A DNA stretch of 8,943 bases from JAAYEA01 sp012689325 (GCA_036841525.1 DAITVZ010000119.1:1-8943), one strand, 5' to 3'. Positions 1 through 5,905 are shown, numbered from the stretch's first letter. A program made the numbers and translations. Notes: a model not told the origin generated them from the letters alone.

Positions 1-267
1 TGCAGTGACCACATGCGACTGATTGGGTTGAGCTCTCATGATACCCCGCGCGTGGGGGGATGGCAAATCGCGCAGATTCGTCGGAAAGTCCAGGCTCCTA
101 CCCACTTTCGTGAGCAAATGACCGGGAGCAGAGGCAGACGGCCTTGCGGATAAGGCGAGGCTTGAGGAATTGGGGCATCTAGAGCAAGCATAGAGCCACC
201 CAGGGTGCGCTGACGCGGTCTTGGCAGGCCTTGCGAACCAGCCCTGCTCGCTGCGCGGCCACGCCGA
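1..267. other. Stretch downstream of GT with no convincing gene
   Basis: In tailed phages the tape-measure gene normally follows G/GT, but no long ORF with good coding character begins here. The minus-strand frames open in this stretch are short, rich in Arg, Pro and Cys, and lack a Shine-Dalgarno. A minus-strand ATG at 39-37 opens a frame that runs off the left edge (13 codons visible, beginning MRAQPNQS), but it overlaps the -10 of the promoter described separately, so it would not be translated from that promoter's transcript. The local sequence is less GC-biased than the neighbouring genes, which suits an intergenic control region. The tape measure or an inserted accessory gene probably starts to the left of the window. 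Confidence 0.5.
38..66 (-). promoter_or_regulatory. Sigma70-like promoter firing leftward
   Basis: Read on the minus strand, TTGCCA (66-61) and TATCAT (43-38) are separated by exactly 17 bases. Each hexamer matches the sigma70 consensus at 5 of 6 positions. The expected transcription start is near 31, so it would transcribe whatever lies past the left edge. The spacer is unusually GC-rich and contains CCCC-ACGCGC-GGGG, a short dyad that could hinder melting or act as an operator. A second promoter inside a late operon would suit a separately controlled accessory gene or the tape-measure gene. The call rests only on hexamers and spacing. Confidence 0.35.
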
Positions 268-1241
268 TCAGTGCTTGCCACCGAGTCCAAAGGCATTGGC
301 GATCATGGGCGGCGGGGCCGAGTACGGCCCTGGCGGCTCCGCGGGCACAAAGACACGGTTGCCCAGGTCCACCGGCCGGCCCTCCGCGTCCACGGGGGAG
401 CCGTCCGGCCCCGCATACACGGCCTGCACCCGGTCGGGGCGCCATTCGGACATGGCCTGCAGCGAGACCCGGTTGCCCATGCCGCCCAGGCTGGCGGCCA
501 GGGCCTCCACCTTGGCGCCGATCTCCGCGCCGCGCATCTCGGGCTTGGGCGCGTCATCGCCGGGCAAGGGGAAGACCCGCTTGTAGTCCTCCGGCTTGCC
601 CATCCAGGCCTGCCGGCGGGCGAGCTCCTCCTGCTCGAAGCAGATCCAGAGCATGGGGTAGAACTCGACCCACTCCAGCTCCCGCTGGACAAAGTCGGCG
701 GAGACCTGCCAGTGGCGGCAGAGCATCTGCTCGATGCGCCACGTGGTGAGGGGATCCGTGTGCCCTACGCTTTGGACCCCCTCGGTTTGGCGTTTTTTCG
801 CATGTTGTCCATCGCGGCCATGAACGCCGCCTTCTGCTCGGGCGTGATGCTCTTGAGGTACCAGCGGATGGCCCGGTAGAGGGCCAGATAGACCTCCACC
901 ATCTCGCCCTCGTCCTCCAGCTCGGCGGGATCGACCTGCAAGAGGAACGGGAGCAGGTCGCGGTCGAACTCCTCCCACTTGCCCTGCAGGGTGACCATCA
1001 GGAACTGCACGAGCTGGCCCAGGTCCGCCACGGCGGAGAGGGCGTTCTCTGGTCTGGCGAGGCGGTCGGCGAGGCCCATGATGTCCCAGTCCCCCATGAC
1101 CAGGGCCGTGACCGCGTTGGCCGCGAAGGCGATCACCCGGGGCATCATCTCGCGGGCCTTGCGCCCCTTGAGCGGGGTCAGGGCGCGGACCTGGCCGAAC
1201 AGGATGATCTCGTTGTCTGCGAGGGGCTGCACGCTGCTCAT
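268..1241 (-). CDS. Tail assembly chaperone GT (-1 frameshift fusion)
   Basis: This is the long form of the tail-assembly chaperone, the counterpart of lambda gpGT. It is made when a fraction of ribosomes slip back one base at 798-792 while translating G. The first 150 codons (1241-792) are those of G. Reading then continues in the -1 frame as RQTEGVQSVGHTDPLTTWR and ends at the TGA at 270-268, adding 174 residues for a product of about 324. The T part begins with a helical, Trp/Glu-rich segment (TTWRIEQMLCRHW, then LEWVEFYPMLW) and later becomes Pro/Gly-rich. By family knowledge, G keeps the tape measure soluble and the T part recruits tube subunits during tail polymerisation. The position directly after the tube gene, the canonical heptamer and the stem together make the assignment firm, although T sequences diverge and I identify this one by architecture. 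The annotation should be a join of 1241..792 and 792..268, base 792 being read twice. Confidence 0.85.
748..798 (-). promoter_or_regulatory. Programmed -1 ribosomal frameshift signal
   Basis: On the minus strand the zero frame reads CGA AAA AAC, giving the heptamer A_AAA_AAC (798-792), a canonical X_XXY_YYZ slippery site in the correct register. After an 8-base spacer (791-784), GAGGGGGTCC (783-774) pairs over all ten positions, one of them G-U, with GGATCCCCTC (757-748). The zero-frame stop codon TAG (767-765) lies in the 16-base loop (773-758). Heptamer, spacing and stem are the standard parts of a -1 frameshift stimulator. No convincing pseudoknot partner for the loop is seen nearby. Confidence 0.92.
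765..1241 (-). CDS. Tail assembly chaperone G
   Basis: The short chaperone form is 158 residues, starting MSSVQPLADNEIILFGQVRA and ending at the TAG at 767-765. The sequence is mostly helical, with an acidic stretch (PAELEDEGEMVEV) and a lysine-containing C-terminus, as is common in G proteins that bind the tape-measure protein. I prefer the ATG at 1241 over an in-frame ATG at 1292, because the latter lies inside a hairpin repeat and would prepend 17 residues translated from repeat DNA. The chosen start has only a distant Shine-Dalgarno (GGA about 12 bases upstream), so coupling to a short upstream ORF that ends at ATGA on this start is possible. The 3' end carries the frameshift signal that makes GT. 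Gene position (tube, G, GT) and the slippery site are the main evidence. Confidence 0.85.
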   Translation of the reverse strand: MSSVQPLADNEIILFGQVRALTPLKGRKAREMMPRVIAFAANAVTALVMGDWDIMGLADRLARPENALSAVADLGQLVQFLMVTLQGKWEEFDRDLLPFLLQVDPAELEDEGEMVEVYLALYRAIRWYLKSITPEQKAAFMAAMDNMRKNAKPRGSKA

Positions 1242-1339
1242 CGTCTGCGCGTTTCCTTTCTCGGCATTTCCATGCCGCGTCGGCACTTCCATGCCGCGTC
1301 GGCATTTCCATGCCGCTGTGTGCAGGATGTGACCGCCAT
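1238..1339 (-). CDS. Possible leader ORF overlapping the G start
   Basis: A 33-codon ORF begins MAVTSCTQRHGNADAAW and ends in a TGA (1240-1238) that overlaps the ATG of chaperone G (1241-1239) as ATGA. Its ATG is in the loop of the 15-bp hairpin and has AGGA seven bases upstream, inside the hairpin stem. It runs straight through the three tandem hairpin repeats, whose 19-base unit puts each copy in a different frame, so the peptide itself is unlikely to be selected. Its value may be to deliver ribosomes to the weak G start. It could equally be chance; no homology is recognised. Confidence 0.25.
   Translation of the reverse strand: MAVTSCTQRHGNADAAWKCRRGMEMPRKETRRR
1261..1317 (-). repeat. Three tandem 19-bp repeats, each a GGAA-loop hairpin
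   Basis: The plus-strand unit TCGGCATTTCCATGCCGCG occurs at 1261-1279 and 1280-1298, with a third copy at 1299-1317 diverging in its last two bases. In minus-strand RNA each unit folds as CGGCAU-GGAA-AUGCCG: six base pairs closed on a GNRA-type tetraloop (stems at 1262-1277, 1281-1296, 1300-1315). The middle copy has a change that leaves a U-G wobble in minus-strand RNA but a C-A mismatch in plus-strand RNA, which favours a role in the late transcript. The array sits in the leader of the G/GT genes. Confidence 0.85.
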
Positions 1340-1355
1340 CGTCACATCCTGCACA
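1319..1355 (-). terminator. 15-bp perfect hairpin after the tail-tube gene
   Basis: TGTGCAGGATGTGAC (1355-1341 on the minus strand) is perfectly complementary to GTCACATCCTGCACA (1333-1319), with a seven-base loop GATGGCG. It begins eight bases after the tube stop codon. No U-tract follows, so it is not a standard Rho-independent terminator. A partial terminator, an RNase processing site, a 3'-end stabiliser for tube mRNA, or a DNA operator (15-bp dyad) are all open. Reduced expression of G relative to the tube would make sense, since tube subunits are needed in far greater numbers. Confidence 0.6.
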
Positions 1356-1363
1356 TGGTTGGG

Positions 1364-2002
1364 TTAGTACAGATACAGCGAGCCCAGCCGGTTGCCCCGC
1401 GCCTTGGCGGTATCATGCAGGGCCCGGAAGGTCAGCGCCAGGGAGACCCTCTCCTTGGCGTTGAAGGCGGACCAGGGCAGGCCCGAGTTGGCGATCACCT
1501 TGTAGAAGGTGAAGATGCCCCCGGTGATGCCGCTCCCGATGTTGGCCGCGCTCGGCGCCTTGCAGGCGACGCTGGTCCACTCGATGACTAGCGGCATCTC
1601 CTTGAGCGAGCAGCCGCCACCCCAGGTGATCAGCGCCTCGCTGCCGAGGATGTAGAGGTGCCCGGTGCCCAGTGCTTCCTTGAGCACCTGCGGCTTGACG
1701 TCCTGGCACTCCACGGTGATGGTGCACTCCTCGCCGGAGACCTCGTAGGCCAGCGGGTCCTCAAAGTTCGCCGCCTCGAAGGGGGTGATGGTCGGCACGC
1801 TGGAGAAGCCCAGGTTGGTCAGGATGCCCAGCTCCACCCCGGCCCCGGCGGCCAGGCCGATGGGCGCGCCGTACACCTGCGCGGGCCACGAGGTGGTCTC
1901 CAGATCGGTCGTGCCTCCAGTGCCCAGCAGCACCCGGGCCGCGGGCTCCAGCGCAAAGCCGAGCAGGGCGGTGGGCGCCACTGGCGTCCCATAGTTACCC
2001 AT
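1364..2002 (-). CDS. Major tail tube protein
   Basis: The protein has 212 residues, the usual size for siphophage tube subunits. It forms the stacked rings of the tail tube around the tape measure. The pattern fits the family: a Gly-rich opening (MGNYGTPVAPTALLGFAL), a central beta-rich segment (SVPTITPFEAANFEDPLAY, then SGEECTITVECQDVKPQVL followed by the helix KEALG), and a closing strand with ERVSLALTFRALHD. The EECTITVE-to-helix transition resembles the inner barrel and helix of tube proteins. The start is well set: AGGAGG lies seven bases before the ATG and overlaps the stop of the preceding gene. It sits immediately upstream of the G/GT chaperones, as tube genes do, and is flanked on both sides by related hairpin repeats. 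I did not recognise a particular subfamily. A different structural role is possible but less likely given the synteny. Confidence 0.75.
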   Translation of the reverse strand: MGNYGTPVAPTALLGFALEPAARVLLGTGGTTDLETTSWPAQVYGAPIGLAAGAGVELGILTNLGFSSVPTITPFEAANFEDPLAYEVSGEECTITVECQDVKPQVLKEALGTGHLYILGSEALITWGGGCSLKEMPLVIEWTSVACKAPSAANIGSGITGGIFTFYKVIANSGLPWSAFNAKERVSLALTFRALHDTAKARGNRLGSLYLY

Positions 2003-2013
2003 GTGTGATCCTC

Positions 2014-2460
2014 CTACGGCGTCTCCACGCCGCCCGGCGCTTCCACGCCGCTAGGCTCTCCCTCCGGCCAGTCCACCTCGACGGGACGGGCCGGGATCGG
2101 AGCGATGTTCGGTTGATGCTTTCGCCCTTTGACGGTGGCGCTCCCTTCGGCTGGCGCCTCGGCAGGGGCGGCCCGTTCCGCCGGCGTGGTTTCGCCGGGC
2201 GGAGCGTCCGGGTCAGGGACCTCCACGAAAGCGACCTGGCCCGACGTCGCTTTCCCCTCGAAGAACGGGTGGATCACCCGCGCCGCCTCCCCGTCCCGGC
2301 AGCAGAACGTCCGCTGCTGCGCCACGATGCCCTCCACGTCGTAGGGGTGGACCAGCACGCCCTGGGGCGGGATGGCGTAGACCTGTTGGGTGTGCTCGCC
2401 GCGGGCGTGGAGGACGCCCACTCCCTGGACCACGGCGACCAGGACCATCTGTAACCTCAT
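2014..2460 (-). CDS. Unrecognised protein with Pro/Ala/Glu-rich tail
   Basis: This is a 148-residue protein between the putative tail terminator and the tube. The first 75 or so residues look like a small beta-rich domain (QVYAIPPQGVLVHPYDVEGI, then RVIHPFFEGKATSGQVAFV) with adjacent cysteines at RTFCCRD. The rest is low complexity and rich in Pro, Ala and Glu, and is probably disordered. Two starts are plausible: MRLQM at 2460 (GAGG six bases upstream) and MVLVAVVQGV at 2448 (AGG six bases upstream). The last residues, GVEAPGGVETP, are encoded by two hairpin repeats related to those after the tube gene, so the C-terminal end may be dictated by RNA structure. I do not recognise the family. 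Its place in the operon suggests a minor structural or assembly protein. Confidence 0.7.
   Translation of the reverse strand: MRLQMVLVAVVQGVGVLHARGEHTQQVYAIPPQGVLVHPYDVEGIVAQQRTFCCRDGEAARVIHPFFEGKATSGQVAFVEVPDPDAPPGETTPAERAAPAEAPAEGSATVKGRKHQPNIAPIPARPVEVDWPEGEPSGVEAPGGVETP
2017..2050 (-). repeat. Two hairpin repeats just upstream of the tail-tube start
   Basis: In minus-strand RNA these read CGGCGU-GGAA-GCGCCG (2050-2035) and CGGCGU-GGAG-ACGCCG (2032-2017), six-base-pair stems on GGAA and GGAG loops, spaced 18 bases apart. They match the architecture of the array at 1261-1317. The first contains a U-G wobble that would be a C-A mismatch on the other strand. They lie inside the 3' end of the preceding gene, where the 18-base spacing preserves the reading frame, and end directly before the tube Shine-Dalgarno. 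Confidence 0.75.
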
Positions 2461-2475
2461 GTGCTGCCTCGCTTC

Positions 2476-3039
2476 CTAATCCAATGCCGCCAGGTCCACG
2501 CAACGCTGCGCCAGGGTGAAGCGCAGCAGGGCGTACCACATGGGGCGCTCCCCGGGGCCCGCTTGGGCCGTCAGGTCCGAGACCTCCACGCTGATCCGGC
2601 GATGCTGCATGGGGTCGCGGCTCCTGGCCAGGATGAAAGTGTGCGTCGCGCTCTCGTCCTGGAGGCTCGCCGTCTGGTAGAACAGCCGGACCAGCCGGGC
2701 GATGAACCGGTCCCAGTCGGCCCCCATGCCCTCGTATTGCTGCGTCTCGCCCACCTTGGGCTGGGCGTACCAGAACGCCTCCAGCTCCACGTCGTACTCG
2801 GCCCAGGCAAAGCCCGTCTTGGCCTGGTCGGGCAGGTTGGCCGCGGTGTAGCCCTCGGCCAGCCAGTAGCGCGGCGCGTCCATCGCCAGATAGGCCCCGC
2901 GGCCCGAGGGGGCGGTGACCCGCTCCTTGGTCAGTTGCGCCTCCGGCCAGGAGAGGCCCTGGATCGTCAACCCCGCGACCAGGGCGGCGGCGTGGTCGTC
3001 AATCAGCTTGCGGACGGCGGATTTCACCCAGGCTTCCAT
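2476..3039 (-). CDS. Putative tail terminator / tail completion protein
   Basis: The protein has 187 residues. It opens with a helix (MEAWVKSAVRKLIDDHAAAL) and continues with alternating strands and helices, including EYDVELEAFWYAQPKVGET, a Trp/Arg-rich helix (ADWDRFIARLVRLFYQTAS) and a final strand-rich part (ISVEVSDL, then WYALLRFTLAQRCVDL). A small alpha/beta protein of this shape between head completion and tube genes is usually the tail terminator, which caps the tube and meets the head connector. I assign it from position and layout, not from a recognised signature. Its ATG shares one base with the stop of the upstream gene (TGATG), so translation is probably coupled; only a weak Shine-Dalgarno is seen. 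It could instead be another neck protein. Confidence 0.5.
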   Translation of the reverse strand: MEAWVKSAVRKLIDDHAAALVAGLTIQGLSWPEAQLTKERVTAPSGRGAYLAMDAPRYWLAEGYTAANLPDQAKTGFAWAEYDVELEAFWYAQPKVGETQQYEGMGADWDRFIARLVRLFYQTASLQDESATHTFILARSRDPMQHRRISVEVSDLTAQAGPGERPMWYALLRFTLAQRCVDLAALD

Positions 3040-3854
3040 CAGCTCGTGGCCCTCACGATGCCATAGGACAGGATCGCCTTGCCCGTGGTGACGAGCAGGG
3101 GATCGCCGGCGGCCGGCACGTGCTTGACCTCGCAGTAGCGGTTGCCCTTCCAGGCGGTCAGGCTCCCGGTCGCGGTCTGGTCCAGCCAGAAGAGGATCGT
3201 CCAGGCCCCGGCCGCGCCGCCCAGGGTGAGGCTCCCCTTCGTGGGATCCGCCGCGGGGAGCTTGGCGAGGCGGAGCAGCCCCTCCGTGCGCTCGATATAG
3301 ACCAGGGCGGCCTCGTCGCTATCGCTCTCCTTCTCCTTGACGGCCAGGTAGAGCTTGGACCCCGCCGAGGCCAGGTCGTTGGCGAGGGTGCTGGTGATGG
3401 TGATGCTGACGGCGTAGAAGAAGCGGATGGCGATGTGGTTCTGGGCCAGCGCCGCGGCCTGGGCGGCCGAGATGGCCACGGAGGTCTGCACGTCCCCCGC
3501 CGTCGCCGCCGTCACATCGAACACCTCCACCACCACGCCGGCAGACGTGTCACCGGCCAGCCCCTGCGCGTACACCCGCACCACGTCCCCTGCATTCACC
3601 GCCAGCGGCGTCGTGGAGAGGAGCGCCGTGGTCACGCCCGCGGAGACGGCCACCACGCTCGTGGGCGATTGGTACGCCGCGCCCGCCCCGGCGATCTGCC
3701 GGGTCAGGCAAGCGCGATACGCGCCGCCACCGGCCAGCCCGGAGAGGTGCAGGTTGATCAGAAGCTCGCGGGCGGCGTCCGCCGTGTAGGTGGCCGCCAG
3801 GAGCGCGCCAGAGATGTCTTGCGCCGTCAGGGTCGTGATCTGCAATCGCTCCAT
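3039..3854 (-). CDS. BppU-like phage structural protein
   Basis: The protein has 271 residues and two apparent beta domains. The N-terminal half (about 1-130) is Ala/Thr/Val-rich and contains PLAVNAGDVVRVYAQG, which reads like a fibre or carbohydrate-binding-like beta sandwich. The C-terminal half (about 142-270) has the pattern of the BppU/baseplate-upper-protein N-terminal type: a strand with LYLAVKEKESDSDEAALV, a middle with GSLTL, and a final part with KGNRYCEVKHVPAAG and ATG-like strands before the end. Such modules anchor receptor-binding proteins to the virion. The start is secure, since AGGAGG sits four bases before the ATG and includes part of the upstream stop codon. It closes the surface cassette and directly precedes the terminator-like gene. 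The exact virion location is unknown. Confidence 0.6.
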   Translation of the reverse strand: MERLQITTLTAQDISGALLAATYTADAARELLINLHLSGLAGGGAYRACLTRQIAGAGAAYQSPTSVVAVSAGVTTALLSTTPLAVNAGDVVRVYAQGLAGDTSAGVVVEVFDVTAATAGDVQTSVAISAAQAAALAQNHIAIRFFYAVSITITSTLANDLASAGSKLYLAVKEKESDSDEAALVYIERTEGLLRLAKLPAADPTKGSLTLGGAAGAWTILFWLDQTATGSLTAWKGNRYCEVKHVPAAGDPLLVTTGKAILSYGIVRATS

Positions 3855-3862
3855 GTCGCCTC

Positions 3863-4576
3863 CTATTTCAGCGCGGCCATCGCCGTGCTGACCGCAAGCA
3901 TCTGCGTGTCGTCCAGGGTTCCGCTATAGAGGGAAAAGGCCAGGATGTCGCCCCAATACGAATTGACCTGCGAGACCGCGCCACGGTTCACCGAGAACAG
4001 GAAGAAGGGCCGCGTGTAGTTGGTGGGCGTGAAATTGACCTCGATGGTCGCGACGTGCAGCCCGTTACGGTAGCACCGTTGGTTGGCGATGCCCACCGTC
4101 CCCGATGCGGTCCCTTCAGGAACGGTGATGGCCCTTTTCGTGTTAAAGAAGGCGGTGCCATACGAGCCTGGGACGTAGTTAGGGATGACCGCCATCGCGT
4201 CCGAGGTGTTTGTGGTCTTGTCCGTGCCACAAGCGAACTGGTAAAGCCCCGTGGGGGAGTTGTGCACCCGCAGGACAAATGACCACGACGAGTGAGCCAG
4301 CACCCCAATCTCCCATAGGTCCGTACCCGCCGCCCTGTACCACCCTCGCTCTTTCGACCACAAGGGCGAGGTAAACCCGACAGGAGCCGTCAGGTCATAG
4401 GTGCCAGGGTTGGCAAGGTTGACCTTGGACGCCTCCAGGCTGTCCGCACCGATGGCCCGGTACGCGGCGACCACCGGCAAGCCCTCGCTGTGGGGGTCCC
4501 AGAACGGCGGCAGGGGAGCAGGCTTGTTCGCCATCCCGCCAACCCACCGTCCGGCGAACGCGCCACCAAAGCTCAT
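3863..4576 (-). CDS. LamG/concanavalin-like surface protein
   Basis: This 237-residue protein resembles single-domain LamG (jelly-roll lectin) proteins found among phage fibres. Features visible are an opening AAYRA strand (residues ~37-41), a central WSFVLRVHN strand, the typical CYRNGLHVATIEV edge (the 'YxNG' turn of LamG domains), and a closing strand GDILAFSLYSGTLDD followed by a C-terminal helix QMLAVSTAMAALK. The role is probably glycan or surface binding on the virion. Its ATG overlaps the stop of the preceding Ig-like gene as ATGA, and it lacks a strong Shine-Dalgarno, which indicates translational coupling. An alternative start at residue 15 (MANKP) is possible. The C-terminal helix is echoed by the tiny ORF at 5906-5989. 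Cys residues and low charge are unremarkable. Ligand unknown. Confidence 0.65.
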   Translation of the reverse strand: MSFGGAFAGRWVGGMANKPAPLPPFWDPHSEGLPVVAAYRAIGADSLEASKVNLANPGTYDLTAPVGFTSPLWSKERGWYRAAGTDLWEIGVLAHSSWSFVLRVHNSPTGLYQFACGTDKTTNTSDAMAVIPNYVPGSYGTAFFNTKRAITVPEGTASGTVGIANQRCYRNGLHVATIEVNFTPTNYTRPFFLFSVNRGAVSQVNSYWGDILAFSLYSGTLDDTQMLAVSTAMAALK

Positions 4577-4959
4577 GGTAGCACCAGCGCTTCCACGTCC
4601 GCGGAGGTCTGCGGGAACGCCGTCGCCTCGTCAAACTTGCTCGCCGTGATCGCATCGTCAGCCAGCGTCACCCCATCGGAGAGGCGCACCGTGTCGGCTA
4701 CGTCCTCGGCCACCACCGCGCCCGTGGCCACGCCATCCATGGTGGCCGTGACGTACATGGACACGCAATCGCCCGCGCCCAGGCTGGGCAGCGTCACAGT
4801 CCACTTGTAGGGGTTGGTCCCGGAAATGGTCACCACCGCCGCGTGGGCCACGCCGTTGACGTAGAGCGTGCCAACAGGCCCCACGGTCGGGGCCAGCAGC
4901 GCCTCCCCCGCGTCCTTGCAGACGATCAGGCCCGCCCAGACCTGTCCGCTTTTGAGCAT
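4573..4959 (-). CDS. Small Ig-like virion protein
   Basis: The protein has 128 residues and one predicted beta-sandwich: LKSGQVWAGLIVCKDAGEAL, APTVGPVGTLYVNGVAHAA, TNPYKWTVTLPSLGAGDCVS, MYVTATMDGVATGAVVAED. This order (lead strand, 'P-x-VTLPSL-x-AGD' turn, then V-x-V-T-A strand) is typical of small Ig-like modules in phage fibres that connect or extend receptor-binding parts. A short C-terminal segment, ADDAITASKFDEATAFPQ, matches the 'ITASKFDE' style linker seen in phage and surface proteins. A good Shine-Dalgarno (GGGAGG) precedes the ATG, which lies three bases after the stop of the beta-solenoid gene; its own stop overlaps the LamG start. It probably works with these two neighbours. Annotation is by pattern only. 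Confidence 0.6.
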   Translation of the reverse strand: MLKSGQVWAGLIVCKDAGEALLAPTVGPVGTLYVNGVAHAAVVTISGTNPYKWTVTLPSLGAGDCVSMYVTATMDGVATGAVVAEDVADTVRLSDGVTLADDAITASKFDEATAFPQTSADVEALVLP

Positions 4960-4962
4960 GGT

Positions 4963-5886
4963 CTACCTCCCACCGCTGATCTGGGGCCCCTTGCGGCGCA
5001 GGACCTCCGAGGTCAGCGCGCCCGTATCCGGGGCCATGTACCACACGGAATGCTGCTTCATGGGATAGGCGGGGTCCAGCAGCACCCGCCCGCCCACCGC
5101 TGGGGAGCCCTGCGCCCCTGGAATCAGCAAGCCGGAAACGAGCACGGTAACGCCTGGCTGGGTCAAGATGCCCGCGGCATGGACCCCTGTGATGGGGTCG
5201 CCATCGTCGTACCCCTGCACGTTGCCGATGATCCGCGCGAGCTTGTCCACAGGCGGGCCGAGGTACAGCGCAGGGGCCATCCTGGCATAGATGTCTCCCG
5301 TGATCGTGAGGGACGTCGCCAGGAAGAAATACCCTCCGTTGCTGTTTAGATGGGTCTCCGAGCCGTACACGTCGCCGTTGACCACCACGGCTCGTGCCGC
5401 GTAGGAAAAGAGGCCCATGCCACTGCTGGCTGACGCGGCATAGAGGTTTCCGTTCACCGTGATAGGGTCTCCGGCGATTTGGACGTTGAGGCCCCAGCCC
5501 GAGCCCCCCGTCCCGCCAGTGAGGTCCCCGTTGACCGTGATCCCGCCGCCAGCGTACACCCTGGCCGTATCCACGCCATACACCGCGCTCCCGATGATGT
5601 CGGCGTTGACGACCACGGTTGCCCCTGCCGCATGATACGTGCGCAACAAGATCGCGTTGGTGGCCCTGATGTGGTCACAGGTGATCGTGAGGCCCGTATT
5701 GACCTGAAAGTATCCCCCTGCCCCTGGCGTTCCTGTGAGCGCGCCCGCCCCCAGGTCCACGTCCTGGTCGATCACGACGGCGAACCCGCCAGGGCGCGCC
5801 TCGTCGCCCAAGGTAGGCAGAGCGCCGGAATCCCACACGGTGGGGTCAGACCAGTTTCCCGCTTTGACCGCCGTCACAATGGCCAT
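4963..5886 (-). CDS. G8-like beta-solenoid surface protein
   Basis: The protein has 307 residues. It opens with AVKAGNWSDPTVWDSGALPT, which resembles the start of G8-type domains found in phage and bacterial surface proteins. A beta-solenoid follows, with a repeating strand core: LTITCDHIRA (66), VVVNADIIG (91), ITVNGDLTG (116), ITVNGNLYA (142), VVVNGDVYG (167), LTITGDIYA (193), ARIIGNVQG (217). Spacing is 25 or 26 residues, one solenoid coil each. A non-repeated C-terminal part (about 230-307) ends with VWYMAPDTGALTSEVLRRKG and may be a cap or attachment region. Such proteins act as tail spikes or adhesins; no catalytic residues can be identified, so an enzymatic role is not claimed. AAAGGA lies nine bases before the ATG. 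It is between the tiny LamG-like ORF and the Ig-like gene. Confidence 0.7.
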   Translation of the reverse strand: MAIVTAVKAGNWSDPTVWDSGALPTLGDEARPGGFAVVIDQDVDLGAGALTGTPGAGGYFQVNTGLTITCDHIRATNAILLRTYHAAGATVVVNADIIGSAVYGVDTARVYAGGGITVNGDLTGGTGGSGWGLNVQIAGDPITVNGNLYAASASSGMGLFSYAARAVVVNGDVYGSETHLNSNGGYFFLATSLTITGDIYARMAPALYLGPPVDKLARIIGNVQGYDDGDPITGVHAAGILTQPGVTVLVSGLLIPGAQGSPAVGGRVLLDPAYPMKQHSVWYMAPDTGALTSEVLRRKGPQISGGR

Positions 5887-5905
5887 AGGGCTATCCTTTC
5901 CCCGA

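Noticed and set aside
75..100. Plus-strand GGAAAGTCCAGGCTCC resembles the CR-I segment of bacterial RNase P RNA.
   Set aside because: The other conserved segments of RNase P RNA do not follow at the expected distances, and there is no room for the full RNA within the stretch that lacks genes. Probably chance.
225..255. Minus-strand GGTTCGCAAGG resembled a tRNA T-arm.
   Set aside because: The flanking arms do not pair, and no acceptor or anticodon arm can be drawn.
36..296. 86-residue minus-strand ORF in the left-end stretch.
   Set aside because: It overlaps the end of GT, has no Shine-Dalgarno, and its composition (Arg/Pro/Ser, low structure) looks like an unselected frame.
221..749. Long plus-strand open frames opposite the chaperone genes and elsewhere.
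   Set aside because: They are Arg/Pro/Ala-rich frames antiparallel to well-supported minus-strand genes, typical of GC-rich DNA, and have no ribosome binding sites.
1242..1292. In-frame upstream start for chaperone G at 1292.
   Set aside because: It would place the initiation codon in the middle of a hairpin repeat and add 17 residues translated from repeat DNA; no Shine-Dalgarno precedes it.
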